This document shows, one piece after another, positions 1 to 12,110 of a stretch of 64,000 bases of DNA. Origin of the DNA: Diphasiastrum complanatum (Eukaryota; Streptophyta; Lycopodiopsida; Lycopodiales; Lycopodiaceae); NCBI GenBank assembly GCA_029204225.1, contig CM055099.1, positions 66,367,852 to 66,431,851 of the forward strand. Reading direction: 5' to 3'. Under the pieces are notes generated by a model that did no database searches, was not told the origin of the DNA, and saw only the letters and a list, made by a program, of their open reading frames with translations. A program made the translations under genes and the position numbers. The number at the start of each line of letters is the position of its first letter. Position 1 is the stretch's first letter.

Positions 1-1190
1 TTGTGTTCGTATTGGTGCCTTTTTGAAGGATCTCTCTATGGTGGCATGTGCATTCTTCTTTGCCACGTTTGTGTTCTCAATTTGACATTTGGAAGCTTTG
101 TGGTATTCTCACATTCTAATGTAATGCATGGCCTATTAGATTGGTTGACATGAGATGTGTATGATTGATGGTGCTAGCTTGTTCATCCGGTTGTCATGGC
201 TCTCTTTTTTTCGTGTGTGGCATTGGAGTCTTTTCTACGGTTTTAGCTGCATTCTTCATCCATATTTGAGGTATTAGGTACTCATTAATTCTTATTGGTA
301 TAGTGATATGGTCCATTAGCCATAATCGATACATGTGTCCTTCAAGGTTGGTGCCTTGTGATACTTTTATGGGGTCTTCTTGGGAAATATAGCTGGTTTG
401 GTATATCTGCTTGGCTGGATGACTTTGTTTGAGTGTCTATTTAACTATAATCCAAAGTAGAGGCTTAAAACCCATAGTCTGCTTGAAGAAGGAAGATGTA
501 AAGGGCTAACATGAGTTTGTAAAGGGCTTTGTTATCATGTGACGTATCTTGAAACAATCTCTTGTGGAATCTTAATTACATCTCTCTGTTGTGTTAACTA
601 TTATGGATGGAGTATGTCCATATTCAAGTCGTGATCAAAATACTCCCAATTGGGTAAGCTTGTCTATATCTTGTCATTTATATTTTGGAATCTACTTAAA
701 TGTCCACCAAGTCTTGCTCTTTCATTGCACATGTGAAGCTGCTATTGGAATGTCTGCACATCCTTTTTTGTGATACATTTTGAATTGTGCATTTGGTATA
801 AATAATTGATCTTCAAAGTCATTGTGATCAAGTAACCCTTAAAAAACATAAAGTGGAGCTCATCTTTGAGGCCTTGGAGAAGCACACTTCTATATAGTAT
901 AGACTATAATTAATCCACTCTTGTCTCCTGAGTGTTGATTCTTGAATCATAGAGGTGAGTGCTTAGTGGCTTCAACACTCCATGTTATAAGTCATAACTT
1001 AAGAAGATTGGAATATAAAGAGTTCTTTGAAGTTGTTTGATATAGTATTAGGTACTTATCAATGATAGTAGGACACCTATTAGTAATCGAACCTGAGGTC
1101 ATCAGAGGCTTCAATGTTGAATCGATAACTTATGAAGATTGAAGAGCTCTTCAAAATTGGTTTGAAACATGATAGAAGGTACTTGATAGC
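1..1190. other. No gene recognised
   Basis: AT-rich sequence with only short open frames on either strand. I looked for the missing N-terminal ZPR1 exon (a CxxC pair followed by a phenylalanine/leucine-rich stretch) and did not see it. No LTR ends, terminal repeats or RNA gene features are visible. Confidence 0.5.
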
Positions 1191-1194
1191 AAGA

Positions 1195-4100
1195 CATGTC
1201 AACAATTTACATGTACATTTAGCCCTGATTTGGGCCCTCTAAATAGGCCATCAAAAAATCTACAAATAAGCCTCGAGTCACCAGGATAATTCACAAGGAT
1301 CAGATACAGGAGAGCTTTACCACTTGTGCATTGATTTCGTGAAAATTTTATTTGATGTAGGAGAGGTTTTGCACGTTGATTCAATGAAGATTATATCATG
1401 CAAGATTTGGGTCCTGATTTCCTCAATTTCCTGGCACACACACTTTTCCATTCTAGAAAAGCAAACCATTTCTAATGGAATAATCCTTAATATCTTATCC
1501 CGAGGAGACGTCTTGGAATCCTGCTTCCCATTTTCAATATTAAATCTAGAATTTCCTGTTAGGACATCTAGCCAAATAGGACTGAAAGTACCTGTCGATC
1601 TTACACAAATCTCTAAGGGATAGATACAAATCAGATTGGATCTCAAAAAAGCTTAAACGATTAACCTCTCCAATTCGGCTTAAGGCATCTGCGACACAGT
1701 TTGAATTACCTTCTGGTACTTAACATCATAATGATATTCTTGGAGCATCTCTGACCTCCTGGCTTTATGACCTCAAAGGTCAGCCGCATAAAAAATATAC
1801 CTTAGTGCTTGGTCGTTAGTCATAATAGTAAATCTGGACCCGTGCAAATATTGTCTCCAAAGTTTAAGAGCATTAATAATAGCAAAAAGTTCCTTATTGT
1901 AGGTGAAACACTGCCTTTGAGTAGGATCCAACTTCTTGCTTTCAAAAGCAACCGGTCTACCATCCTGAAATAGGACTGCCCCAACAAAGTTGCTAGCATC
2001 CGTCTCAAGCACATACGGCTTGTTAGGATCAACTATATGTAGAATTGGGGCTGTAGACACACAATGTTTCAAAGCTTCAAAACTTTGATTCAACTCTTCA
2101 GTCCAAGTAACTGGAGGACTGAATTTACTGTGTCGGCTAGTTCTTTTTTGGACATATGCAATTATCGCATAGTCCTTGATGAATCGACAAAAGAAACCAA
2201 TGAAGCCAAGAAAAGATTTGACTTCTTTGATGGTCAGGAGAATAGGCCATGAACCTTACAGACTTTATTAGGGTCAATCTCCAACCCACGGTTTGAAAGT
2301 GTGACCGAGATAAACTAGTCTTGTCTGGAAGAACTCGCATCCAAGATCCTTCGGCAACGGGTCTGGGAAAATGTCACTAAACTCATGCCTAAGTTTTCTA
2401 AATATTTCACCTTTTGGTGATTGCTCTACCCTTAGATTAGTGGTCATTAGTGCAAGTTGCATGTTATACTTGTATAAATTGCGTTCTTCTTGATAGGTAA
2501 AATCCTTTAATCAACGTAAGTAAGAATCACAATCCATGTCATTCATGCATTCAACCGTTTCCAAGGCAGAAAGCATATAAGGGGGAAGAAATATCCAAAT
2601 TTCCATTAAATTCTGTGAGTGAGCTGTTATGCAAAAATGACAAATTTTGAGTTGCATAGTTTTTCTTTAACGACTCGTTCCTCTCATAAAACCAGTCTTT
2701 ACCAAGTATAATGTCTACTTTGTCCAAATTCGTTACATGAAAATCTAGTCTATATTTATATGCCTGAATTTGCAAAGAAAGACGTGGGACTATCTGGTCC
2801 CATACTTGGCTCTCTACTCCCTTGGCCAGCTTTACCATGTACCGATGGTTAGTTAGCCTTGTTTCCACCTTTAGCTTCTGCAATAATAAAATTAGGTGTA
2901 GAGCCATCATCAAACAAAACTGTTACGGCTTGGCCACATATGGGTCCCATTCGTCCGAATAAGATCGGTGGGGGCCAAAAACTGCCGTATCAAAACAACA
3001 ATGCCCACAACTAGAATTTTCAGCAAAGGTTAAATCAATAAATGTTAGAGTTCCCTCGCATCTTTAAAGAGGCCCCTTTAACATTCTTCATTTTCTTCGG
3101 GCTGTTCCTTTGCGACATGACTTGGCTCCATGCAACTAAAGCACAAATTGTCGCTCCTAGCCTTGGCGAAGGTTTCTTTGTCCATTGTTGATCTGCTAGG
3201 TCCAGAAGAAGTATCCTTCATCTTTTCTTTTCCTTTTTTTGAAAAGAATGGTTTCTTGCCCTTTGCCTCGGGCTGTCCAATAAGCTCAGGTCTAGCCACT
3301 ACACGAGTATCATCATATAGTTTGGCGTAACGAACAACATCCTCGAGGGTAAGAGGCTGGTTCCTCCTAACCTCTAACTGAAAATCTTTGGGAAATTCCA
3401 AAATGAAATGCAACTTGACTAAAGTAGGATCGATTCTAGTAGCAAAACGAGAATATTCCTCCTGAAAGTCCTGTAAGTATGCATCCAAGGGCCGGTTCCC
3501 CATGTGAATCGTTGCATATTGGCGATAGAATTCAAAGTCATCCAAAATGGGTAAGAAGGCCACCTTGAAGGCCTTGCAAAATTCCTCCCAAGTTTGGGGC
3601 ACTTCGGTCTTCCCTCGTAGATCCTGCCACCATGTAAATGCTTTACCTCTCAGGTACATGATGGCCATACTGATCTTATTGTCGTCCGTTAGAAATGCGA
3701 ACTCCATCGATCCACAACCACGATATCATGACATCGGGGGATCTATCGTTCTTTTCTCCTATTAAAAGATCAAGTGTGAAGAGGGGATGGTGCAAAGCTT
3801 GTTTGGTTTGTGCCAATTCCCTCCACTCTTGCTGCTCTCGGCTATATTTTGCTTGCATATCAAGAAATAAATTGGCTCATCTATGCACTACAGAAGGGGT
3901 CCCAATCTACCTAACAAACATACATGATTTTTAGATAAGGGATTTGACACCTTAGAGCTTGTCTTAAAAATGGACAACATTTTATGTAACTAGTAATCAG
4001 AAAATCTCATTCTGACTGAAAATCACGACCCTAAAACAATTAGATAAAATCCAAGATGCATAAGTTACATAAGTGGTATATTGGTGAGAAGCTCCTTTGT

Positions 4101-4680
4101 CCTACTTAAGTTCAAGAGCTCGACTACAATAAGTCACACAAATGAGGACAAAAGAAAAAAGTGTAATATCTGTTGTAGATTGTTGATTGTCAACATAAGA
4201 GTCTCAACATTATGAGCTGTAGAGGTACTCATAGGTTCAATTTCTTTTGATTAAATTGGTTCCATAACTGGAGAGGGAAATAAGAGAATTGCTATCTCAG
4301 ATGGAAGAGGAGTGCTCACTCAAGACCAAGCTTATTGCAATAAGGTATAACCACCTTACAAACTTTCTCAAGGACAATCAACAAGTTAAGGTATTGTTCA
4401 TGGCTGCCAAGGCTCTTGAAAGGAACTTGAGAACTATAAATGCAAATGAAAAGAATGCGTGGAAGAGTGGCAATCCACCACTCGTCTCCCTTCCAAACTT
4501 TACCCTCTAATGTGAGGAAGAATGGCAATCCATCACTCGTCTCCCTTCCAAACTTTACCCTCTCCATGCCAATTCGGCATTTAACCAATCTTTCACAGGT
4601 AGCGGGTGCCTCAGCTGCACATGTGTTTCAAAGAAGACTGACTAGCAACTTGGCAACCACCAAAACCACGTAGGGATGAA
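1195..4680 (-). mobile_element. Ty3/gypsy LTR retrotransposon fossil (gag to integrase N-terminus)
   Basis: Minus-strand relic. In element order (high to low coordinates): leader around 4150-4680, gag at about 3078-3860 with the retrotransposon gag core (GKAFTWWQ, WEEFCKAF) and a CxxC zinc-knuckle start near its end, an aspartic-protease-like region at about 2551-2913 (VDIILGKDWF), reverse transcriptase remnants at 2137-2470, RNase H at 1773-2093 (LETDASNFVGAVL, then KELFAIINALKLWRQYLHG), and a short stretch like the integrase zinc-binding region at 1195-1650. The gag, protease and RNase H order is that of Ty3/gypsy. No LTR pair was identified. It is broken in many places and looks old. A second copy of the same family lies at 43100-46081. 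Confidence 0.85.
4471..4563. repeat. Short direct duplication in gypsy leader
   Basis: A stretch of about 38 bp at 4471-4509 is repeated almost exactly at 4526-4563, with 55 bp between starts. It lies in the leader of the gypsy fossil and also contains the sequence that aligns loosely with the leader of the second family copy near 45230. Confidence 0.6.
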
Positions 4681-4908
4681 CATAGCCTCCTCTCCATCTT
4701 GAGATGTTGTTGTAGATCCACCTCTTGCTTGAAGCCTATATTCCTCTTTCACCAAGATCTCTTGCAAATCCACCATGCTTGGCAAAGTTCTTTGAATAAC
4801 AAAGCTTTGAGCAAGATTAGCATGATCATCAAGTAAGCCATTGAGTATAACTTGCACAAGTTCTACCTCCTTAATGCTCTCATCAATACATGCTAGCTCA
4901 TTATTTAA
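4680..4908 (-). mobile_element. Old copia gag fragment, part 1 (split by a younger element)
   Basis: Minus-strand translation gives a copia gag (UBN2-type) segment containing NELACIDESIKE, VILNGLLDDHANL and KEEYRLQARGG. The same family occurs on the plus strand at 25630-28095, where NDELACIDESIKEGELIQVI is found. The fragment stops exactly at the TTTAA target site of the younger copia element and resumes beyond it at 10437. It is an incomplete fossil. Confidence 0.8.
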
Positions 4909-5706
4909 TGTCGCGAAAGCGAAACTGTTTCTTCTTCGTTTTCGTTTTCGTATTCGCGAACGATTTTGTGTCTTTGAATTTTCTTTTGCACGGAAGCTTA
5001 GCAGGAACCTAGACACGTGACTGCACATCATAGAACATACAAACGACGCAAGATAGGGAGATGCACGAAAAAATAGAGCAACTATATTATGAGTTTAATT
5101 TTTAGAGCGAGATCGTCAGTGTCTCGCTCGTTGGCGGAATGACACTCTGCTCTTTCGCTGTGTTCTGCTCGTTGGCAGACTTTCATGCACAGCTCTATTG
5201 TTTCTAGTATTTTTCTTTTCTGCTCTACTCGCTACGTCTCTCTCTGTCTCTCACAGTAATTTTGTCTATTCTCTTATCTACTTATGATCTAGAAAGGATA
5301 GTTTATATCTCCACTGTGTGGAGTTTACAAGATAGCTAAACGCAGAATCACAAGACTAGTTAACGCTAATCAACTAATCAGTTACTCTCCGTCGTTGCCA
5401 CTCATTTCAGCTGGGTGTGAAGTCTACGACTCCAAGCCCGTTGAGCTGCTAGCTGGCAGCGCGAAAGATTCCCCTTCGTTTGTTTCGTTTCCTTCGTTTT
5501 CTTTCATTCGTTTCGTTTCTTTTGTATCTTTTCGTTTTGCGTCCCTTTGCGGTTTGCGGTTTTGGAGGTATGTTTACGATTCACGAATGATTCGCGAATC
5601 GTTCGTGCTTCGAGTCAAGGGACGTTGACTTTCGCGAATTGTTCTCGTTCGACTTTCGCTTGTGTTCGTGTTGCGGCAAAGTTGTAGGAGTTCACCATTT
5701 CTGACA
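4909..5706 (-). repeat. 3' LTR of the copia element
   Basis: Terminal TG...CA repeat of 798 bp, nearly identical to 9614-10431. It is rich in TTCG/TCGCGAA-type motifs and in a TTTCG-repeat tract around 5468-5530. A purine tract lies directly inside it. Confidence 0.95.
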
Positions 5707-8700
5707 CTCCCTCTTGAACCTTGCAGCTTTGCACGTTTAATCCAATTGCCTTTCTTTGCTTGACAAAGAGTGGCTTGTCGAGCAGCTTCGTGAGCAGATC
5801 TGCAATCATGTCTTCTGATTTTATATACTGGACCTGGAGCTCTCCTCTCGAGATTAAATCTCGAATGTGATGGTACTTCAGAGGTATGTGCGTTGTCTTT
5901 GAATGGAAGATAGGATCCTAGGACAGATAGATGGCACTCTGAGAGTCCATCATCATCGTGCTTGGCCCTTCTTGTGGTATGCCGATTGCCTCCAGCATCA
6001 TCTGCAGCCACACTACCTCATTCGCCACCTTTGAAGCTGTGACATATTCAGCTTCGCAAGAGGATTGAGCCACCAAGGTTTGCTTTTTGCATATCCAGCT
6101 GATTGCAGCTTCGCAAGCTATTGTACATCCTCCAGTTATGGACTTGCTGTCATCTTTGCAGCTCGCCCAGCTCGCATCACTGTAGTGGTGCAGCTCGAAT
6201 CCTTTTTCTTCGTTTTCAGCTCTGTAGGTTAAATTCATATTCTGGGTACCCTTCAGATACTGTAGGATTCGTTTTGCCATTTGCCAATGTGCCATGCCAG
6301 GATTGGAAGAGAATTGGCTCAAGGCGTAAACAGAGAAAGCTAGATCGGGTTTGGTACAAATTGTGAGGTACATCAGACTACCGATTAAGTTCTGGTAGGG
6401 TATACCTGCCATCTTCTGTTCTTGCTCTTCCGTTTTTGGGCAATCCTGCTTCGTGAGCTTGGCTCCAGCTATCATTGGTGTGGCCTTTTCTTTGCAGTCC
6501 ATCATGTGGTATTGCTTGAGCACCTTTCTGGCATATTCTGACTGACTCAAGTGCATTTCGCCCTTTGTTCGATCTCTTCTGATCTCCAGCTCGAGGCATT
6601 TCGTTGCTTCTCCAAGATCTGTGATTTCGTAGCTTTCAAAAATCTAACTCTTCGTGTCTTTTATCAACATCAAGGAATTTCCTATCATTAGGGAATCATC
6701 CACGAAGATAGTCAGTATCACAAATCTTTTCCTATTCTTTTAATGTAGACATTGCAGTCTGGTTGTGTAGGATTGAAGTCTAGAGACTTCAGAAGACCAT
6801 CGAGCTTTTTGTACCAAGCTCGTGATGCCTGTTTTAGACCATAGATGCATCTTTGCAACCGACAAACATATTGTCGATTGTCGGGGTCTTCAAAACCTTC
6901 AGGCTGCTTCATGAAAATTTCCTCCTCTAGATCTCCGTGGAGAAAGGCTGTTTTCACATCAATCTGGTGAATTTCCAGATTGTGCTGTGTGGCGTATTCA
7001 AGGAGTAGTCGTATGCTTGTCATCTTGACCATCGGCGAATATGTGTCGAAATAATCGACACCATATCTCTGCGTGTAGCCCTTCGCGAGAAGTCTTGCTT
7101 TGTAGCGGCCAATGGTTTCATCTTTTTTTTGTACACCCACTTGCAGTTGACGATTTTTCTGTTTTCTGGCAGTGGCTCTAATGTCCATGCCTCGTTTCGC
7201 CTCATCGACTCGATCTCCTCTGACATTGCCTGCTTCTAGAATTCTCCCTATGGACTCTGGATAGCTTCTTGATATGTTGCTGGCTCTTCAGTGAAGCTGC
7301 ACTACTCGAACTGTGTCTTCACTCTACCGAAGATTGTCAGAGTAACGGTCTGGAGGTCTTCTTTGTCTTGTTGACCTTCTAGGTTCGTTTCGTCGCTGCT
7401 CGAACGTTTCTTGTTCGTGGGGTTGATCTTCTTCTTCCTGCTGCTTTGGAGTCTGCGGCTCTGCATTTCGATTTGATGTTTGACCTCGATCTCCCTCTTG
7501 AACGGGCAGCAGTGTGAAGATCTCATGGCCTCTTTCGTCTTTCAGTCCAGGGAATGTGGACTCATCGAACTTCACATCTCTGCTCGAAACAACCTTCTTC
7601 GTGGTTGGATTGTAGAGCCTGTACACTTGTGTTCCGTTCGAGTAGCCGACCATGATTGTTTGCTCTGATTTGTCATTGAGCTTGCTTCTTTTTTCTTTTG
7701 GAATGTGCTTATATGCTGCACATCCGAACACACGTACGTATGATAGATCAGGCTTTCTACCTGTCCACATTTCGTATGACGTCTTGTTATCCAGTGTTGT
7801 CGTTGTTGATTTGTTCTGCAGGTGTACAGCTGCAACTATTGCCTCAGCCCAGAATTGACTTGGCAACTGAGCCTGTGCCATCATGCATCTGGCTCCTTCG
7901 ACTAGCGTTCTGTTTCTTCTTTCTGCAACATCATTGTATTCTGGTGTGTATGCAGGAGTGAATTGGTGTTCGATCCCCTGTTCCTCGCAAAATTTTGTGA
8001 ATTCTTTGCTTTTGTATTCACCTCCGTTGTCAGATCTGAGGATCTGTATCTTTTTCGAGGTGTGTCGCTCTGCAAATGCCACGAACTTCTTGAAGGAATC
8101 AAACACTTTGGATTTCTTCTTTAAGTAGTAGATCGTGGTCATCCGACTGTAATCATCTATGAACGTCAAAAAATATCTCGAACCTGAGAGCGAATCCGTC
8201 TTCATCGGTCCACAGACATCAGAGTGGATGAGCTCAAGAACTTCCTTGGCTCTTCTTCCCTCATGCGTGAATGGATTCCGATGTTGCTTGCCTTTTTGAC
8301 AGGCTTCGCAGAACTCAGTTTCAGGCTTTGAAATCTTGAGACCTGTGACTATGTCTTTTCTGCTCATGTCATACAAGCTCCGCATGTTCAGATGATACAT
8401 TCTCCTATGCCAGAGCTGATCTTCATTTTCTGATGCATTTAATATGCTATCAGAGTTGCTGATTATTTTGGCCTGGTAGAGGTTTCCTTCTCTGCATCCG
8501 ACCGTCAGCAACTTGTTTGTCGTTTTCTCGATCATACGGCATGTGTTGCCGTCGAACAAAACTCAAATGCCAAGATCTGCCATCTTGGAGACAAATAGCA
8601 GATCTTTTCTGAGTGAGGGCACATAGAGTGCTCCTGGCAGCTCTGCTTGGCTTGACAGTGTTCGCAGCTGTAGAGTCCTGATGCCTTTGACATCGTGTCT

Positions 8701-9613
8701 GCTCCCATCACCTAGAATCACTGCTCTGTTGTTTTCGAGCTCTCTGAAGTCAATCAAGATCTTCTTGTTGCAGGTGATGTGTGATGTTGCTCCTGAATCA
8801 ATGACTACATCGTAGTCGTGTTCAGTGTAGCTTGTTGAAGCTTCATCAAGTATCGTGAAAGCTTTGTCACCTCTGTCAGCATCCTTTGATGACTCTGCAA
8901 CGTTAGCTTTTTCAGCTTTGTTTTTTCTTTTTGGGTTGAATTTGCAATCGTATGCAGAATGCCCTTTCTTCTTGCAGTGCATGCAAGGTATTGCTGGATT
9001 GAACCAACATTTGTTGGCCGTATGGCCTCGTTTGTGGCAGTGATTGCAGGAAGAAGATTGTTGATTCGAGGACATCGTCTTCTCGAATCTTGGCTTGTTC
9101 TTGTTTTTCTTCTTTCCTGTCGTGAAGAGAGCCTTCTCTTGATCACTGCTTCCCTCTCCTTCGTCTCTCATCAGCGACAAGGTTGACTGCTTTGTCGAAT
9201 GTCATATCTGGTAGACTCAGTATGAGCATTCTCAGCGGTTGATAGGACGTCAGCCTGCAGAGGGAGACCCGAGGAGAGCTGAATGGATCAGAAAAGATGA
9301 GCGCACAATGGCGATCATCGTTTCGTCCATAAATGAAGATCTACTCATGTAGATTGAAGACTGCAAAAGCAGCCATGCAGCGTGGGAAAGATTGAAGCAG
9401 AAGTATGAAGTGAGGACTGCAGCTTCAGTCATGCACCTTCACAATCAGCTGCAATCCATACGATGGGATGGCAACCAGTTGGATCAGCACGTTGAGAAGA
9501 TCAGAAGGATCTTCGCTCAGCTCGCTGCATCAGGATTGTTGTAGCCATATTGTGTTGTCTAGAAGAATCACTGCTGGGATATCAGTAGTGATAACCTGTG
9601 TGCTTTGATACCA

Positions 9614-10431
9614 TGTCGCGAAAGCGAAACTGTTTCTTCTTCGTTTTTGTTTTCGTATTCGCGAACGATTTTGTGTCTTTGTATTTTCTTTTGCGCGAAA
9701 GCTTCACAGGAACCTAGACACGCGACTGCACATCACAGAACACATTCTATTCTAGCAATCAAGACAAACAACGCAAGACATGGAGATGCACGAAAAATAG
9801 AGCAACTGTATTATGAGTTTAATTTTTAGAGCGAGATCATCAGTGTCTCGCTTGTTGGCGGAATGACGCTCTGCTCTTTCGCTGTGTTCTGCTCGTTGGC
9901 AGACTTTCATGCACAACTCTATTGTTTCTAGTATTTTTTTTTTCTGCTCTACTCGCTACGTCTCTCTCTGTCTCTCACAGTAATTCTATCTATTCTCTTA
10001 TCTACTTATGATCCAGAAAGGATAGTTTATATTTCCACTGTGTGGAGTTTACAAGATAGCTAAACGCAGAAGCACAAGACTAGTTAACGCTAATCAACTA
10101 ATCAGTTACTCTCCGTCGTTGCCACTCGTTTCAGCTGGGCGTGAAGTCTACGACTCCAAGCCCGTTGAGCTGCCAGCTGGCAGCGCGAAAGATTCCCCTT
10201 CGTTTTTTTCGTTTCCTTCGCTTGCTTTCGTTCTTTTCGTTTCTTTCGTATCTTTTCGTTTTGCGTCCCTTTGCGGTTTGCGGTCCCGGAGGTATGTTTT
10301 CAATTCATGAATGATTTGCGAATCGTTTGTGCTTCGAGTCAAGGGACGTTGACTTTTGCGAATTGTTCTCGTTCGACTTTCGCTTCGTGTTCGTGTTGCG
10401 GCAAAGTTGCAGGAGTTCACCATTTCTGACA
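9614..10431 (-). repeat. 5' LTR of the copia element
   Basis: Terminal TG...CA repeat of 818 bp, nearly identical to 4909-5706. It is followed on the element side by the tRNA-Met-type primer binding site at 9602-9613 and on the outer side by target duplication TTTAA. As the 5' LTR it would hold the element promoter. Confidence 0.95.
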
Positions 10432-10436
10432 TTTAA

Positions 10437-10620
10437 TGCTTTAACTCTCAACACAAAAGCATGAGCACTCTCTTCCTTCTTTTGCATATATTGAAAGATT
10501 TTCCTTCTAAGAGTAAGTACTCTTGATTTAGACTTGGATTCATAAAGCTTCTTCAAAGCCCTCAGTAACAATTTTAGGAAGTGTTTGCTGGAGGTTATCT
10601 CTTCAGTATCATGTTACTAG
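10437..10620 (-). mobile_element. Old copia gag fragment, part 2
   Basis: Minus-strand translation LLRALKKLYESKSKSRVLTL and the following residues is the upstream part of the gag at 4680-4908 and parallels the plus-strand copy at 25630-25750 (LKKIYESKSTSRVLNLR). The two halves are separated only by the younger copia element. Confidence 0.8.
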
Positions 10621-10879
10621 TCTTTAGGGTTTTTGAAGATTCAAGCACCTTTAAGAAAATTCTCTTCGACTTCAAACTCAACTTTTCGTCTATGTAGATT
10701 TACATAACTAGTAGCTCTATCATGAGCTTTCTTGAGCATGTTCATTTGCTTAATGTGTCTAAGAAAGTCCCTTGCTGCCTATGCTTTTTTTACTGTAACT
10801 CTACTATTATTGGCGATCTTGGCTGAATCCCATAGAGAAATGCTTGGCATTGTTACAAGCAAACCCTAAAATTGGAAGA
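10621..10879. other. Unassigned sequence
   Basis: About 260 bp between the old copia gag and the next gypsy fossil. It is probably more retroelement debris on the minus strand, but no domain can be named. Confidence 0.3.
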
Positions 10880-12110
10880 TATTTGTTCCCAATTGTTTTG
10901 CTTCTCTTAGCATATCTTTCATAACCTAATTGACCCTCTTTGTTTGGCGATCCGACTGTGGATGCTTTGCCGTGCTCATGTTGAACTTAGTATCCAACCT
11001 ATGAGCTGCGACCCTTCAGAAGTGATTGTCAAACTTGCTGTTCTGGTCACTAACAATGCCGGCTGGTAGCCCATAAAGCTTGAAAAGACCCCCCACAAGC
11101 AACTTTGCCAACTTGGGGCTTTACAATTTTCTTAGCTGGAAAAAAAAGAGCTTTTTTGGTCAATTGACCCCCGACAAACAACTTTGCCAACTTGGGGGCT
11201 TTCACAATTTTCTTTGCTGGAATAGAAAGAGCCGTTTTGGTCAATCGATCCACGATCACCCACACAGTTGTGCCCCTTTTGTGCATCGGGCATTCCTACA
11301 TTGAAAAGAGGTCTAGATATTGTCCCACTTGTGAGAGGGATCTTGAACAGATGTAAAAGGCCACCTAATTTTAGATGCTCTACCTTATTTGCTTGGCACT
11401 TCTGCATATGATCACATAATTTTGGACGTCCTTTTCATGCTAGGCAAGAAGAACACGCTCTTCAAAAGTACATAGATCTTTTGAATTCTGGATTGTCATT
11501 CACAAAGAATTTACATACTCTACCTTTTTTGAGCAAGTACCCATCCTCAACGCCACGTGTAATTTTGGACGTTTCATCCTCAACAAGTGTATTTTTGTCT
11601 AATAAGGAATCCTTGTCCTCAGCATCATTCAATGTACTTTTGGCAATCTCATGCTCAAAAGCATTTGTACTCTTGGATGTTTTACCATCGATAGTTAGTG
11701 TGCTCTTACGTAACTTGCCCTCAACAACAACTGTACTTTTGGACATTTGTAGGTTCCTTTCCTTAATTGCTCTTTAGATCGTTGAGAGATAGGCATTGTG
11801 CTCACATTTCCCCCTCAAGGACTCTAGGAAGTCACTGCAAAATCTAGTAAAACTGAACTCATTGATTATCCAACTAAGGGCATCAACAACATTAAACTAC
11901 TTTTTTTGATACCTTATGCTCATGTCAAACTCTTGCATTAACTCAACCCATAGAGCTTTCCAACCCCTAAGCTTAGGCTGGTTACACAAGGATCTTATAC
12001 TGTCATGATCTGTTAGAATGAAAAAAATAGCACTATACAAGTAGTGCCTCCAAGCTTTCAATGCATAAATAAGCAATAGTACCCAACTTAGTACTTATTT
12101 GATCCCCTAT
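10880..12110 (-). mobile_element. Ty3/gypsy fossil (RNase H to integrase)
   Basis: Minus-strand relic. Toward 12100 an RNase H end is visible (LKAWRHYLY, then LTDHDSIRSL). Toward 10900 an integrase core can be read (VWVIVDRLTKTA; farther on STAKHPQSDRQTKRVN), which is the typical gypsy STAYHPQTDGQTERVN motif. Between them, 11462-11746 encodes an odd run of serine-threonine-lysine repeats (KSTVV, KSTLT, KSTNA, KSTLN). It is broken in many places and no LTR was seen. Confidence 0.8.
11088..11245. repeat. Local tandem duplication of about 80 bp in the gypsy integrase region
   Basis: The stretch from about 11088 (CAACTTTGCCAACTTGGGG) is repeated from about 11172, each copy followed by a similar lysine-rich minus-strand reading (PAKKIVK). 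The duplication is internal to the fossil. Confidence 0.6.

Larger units (their letters stand above)
4909..10431 (-). mobile_element. Ty1/copia element with both LTRs and TTTAA target duplication
   Basis: A 5.5-kb element on the minus strand, complete in layout. The LTRs are at 4909-5706 and 9614-10431, start TG and end CA, and are flanked by the perfect 5-bp target duplication TTTAA (4904-4908 and 10432-10436). The primer binding site is directly inside the 5' LTR (minus-strand TGGTATCAAAGC, complementary to initiator tRNA-Met) and a purine tract (AAGAGGGAG) abuts the 3' LTR. Domains in copia order: gag with two CCHC knuckles (CNHCHKRGHTANKC and CMHCKKKGHSAYDC, about 8990-9090), protease (VIDSGATSHI, about 8790), integrase (7324-8559, HHCC region then D..D..E core), reverse transcriptase (6718-7226) and RNase H (5918-6556). 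The coding region is broken in a few places. The high LTR similarity and intact flanks suggest a fairly young insertion. Confidence 0.95.

Noticed and set aside
1-1190. A hidden first exon of ZPR1
   Set aside because: I searched by eye for the CxxC pair with the FLLT/IPHF-type sequence in this stretch and in 12111-13697 and did not find it.
5574-6011. 145-residue minus-strand frame across the copia LTR edge
   Set aside because: It overlaps the LTR and is out of frame with the RNase H reading of the element.
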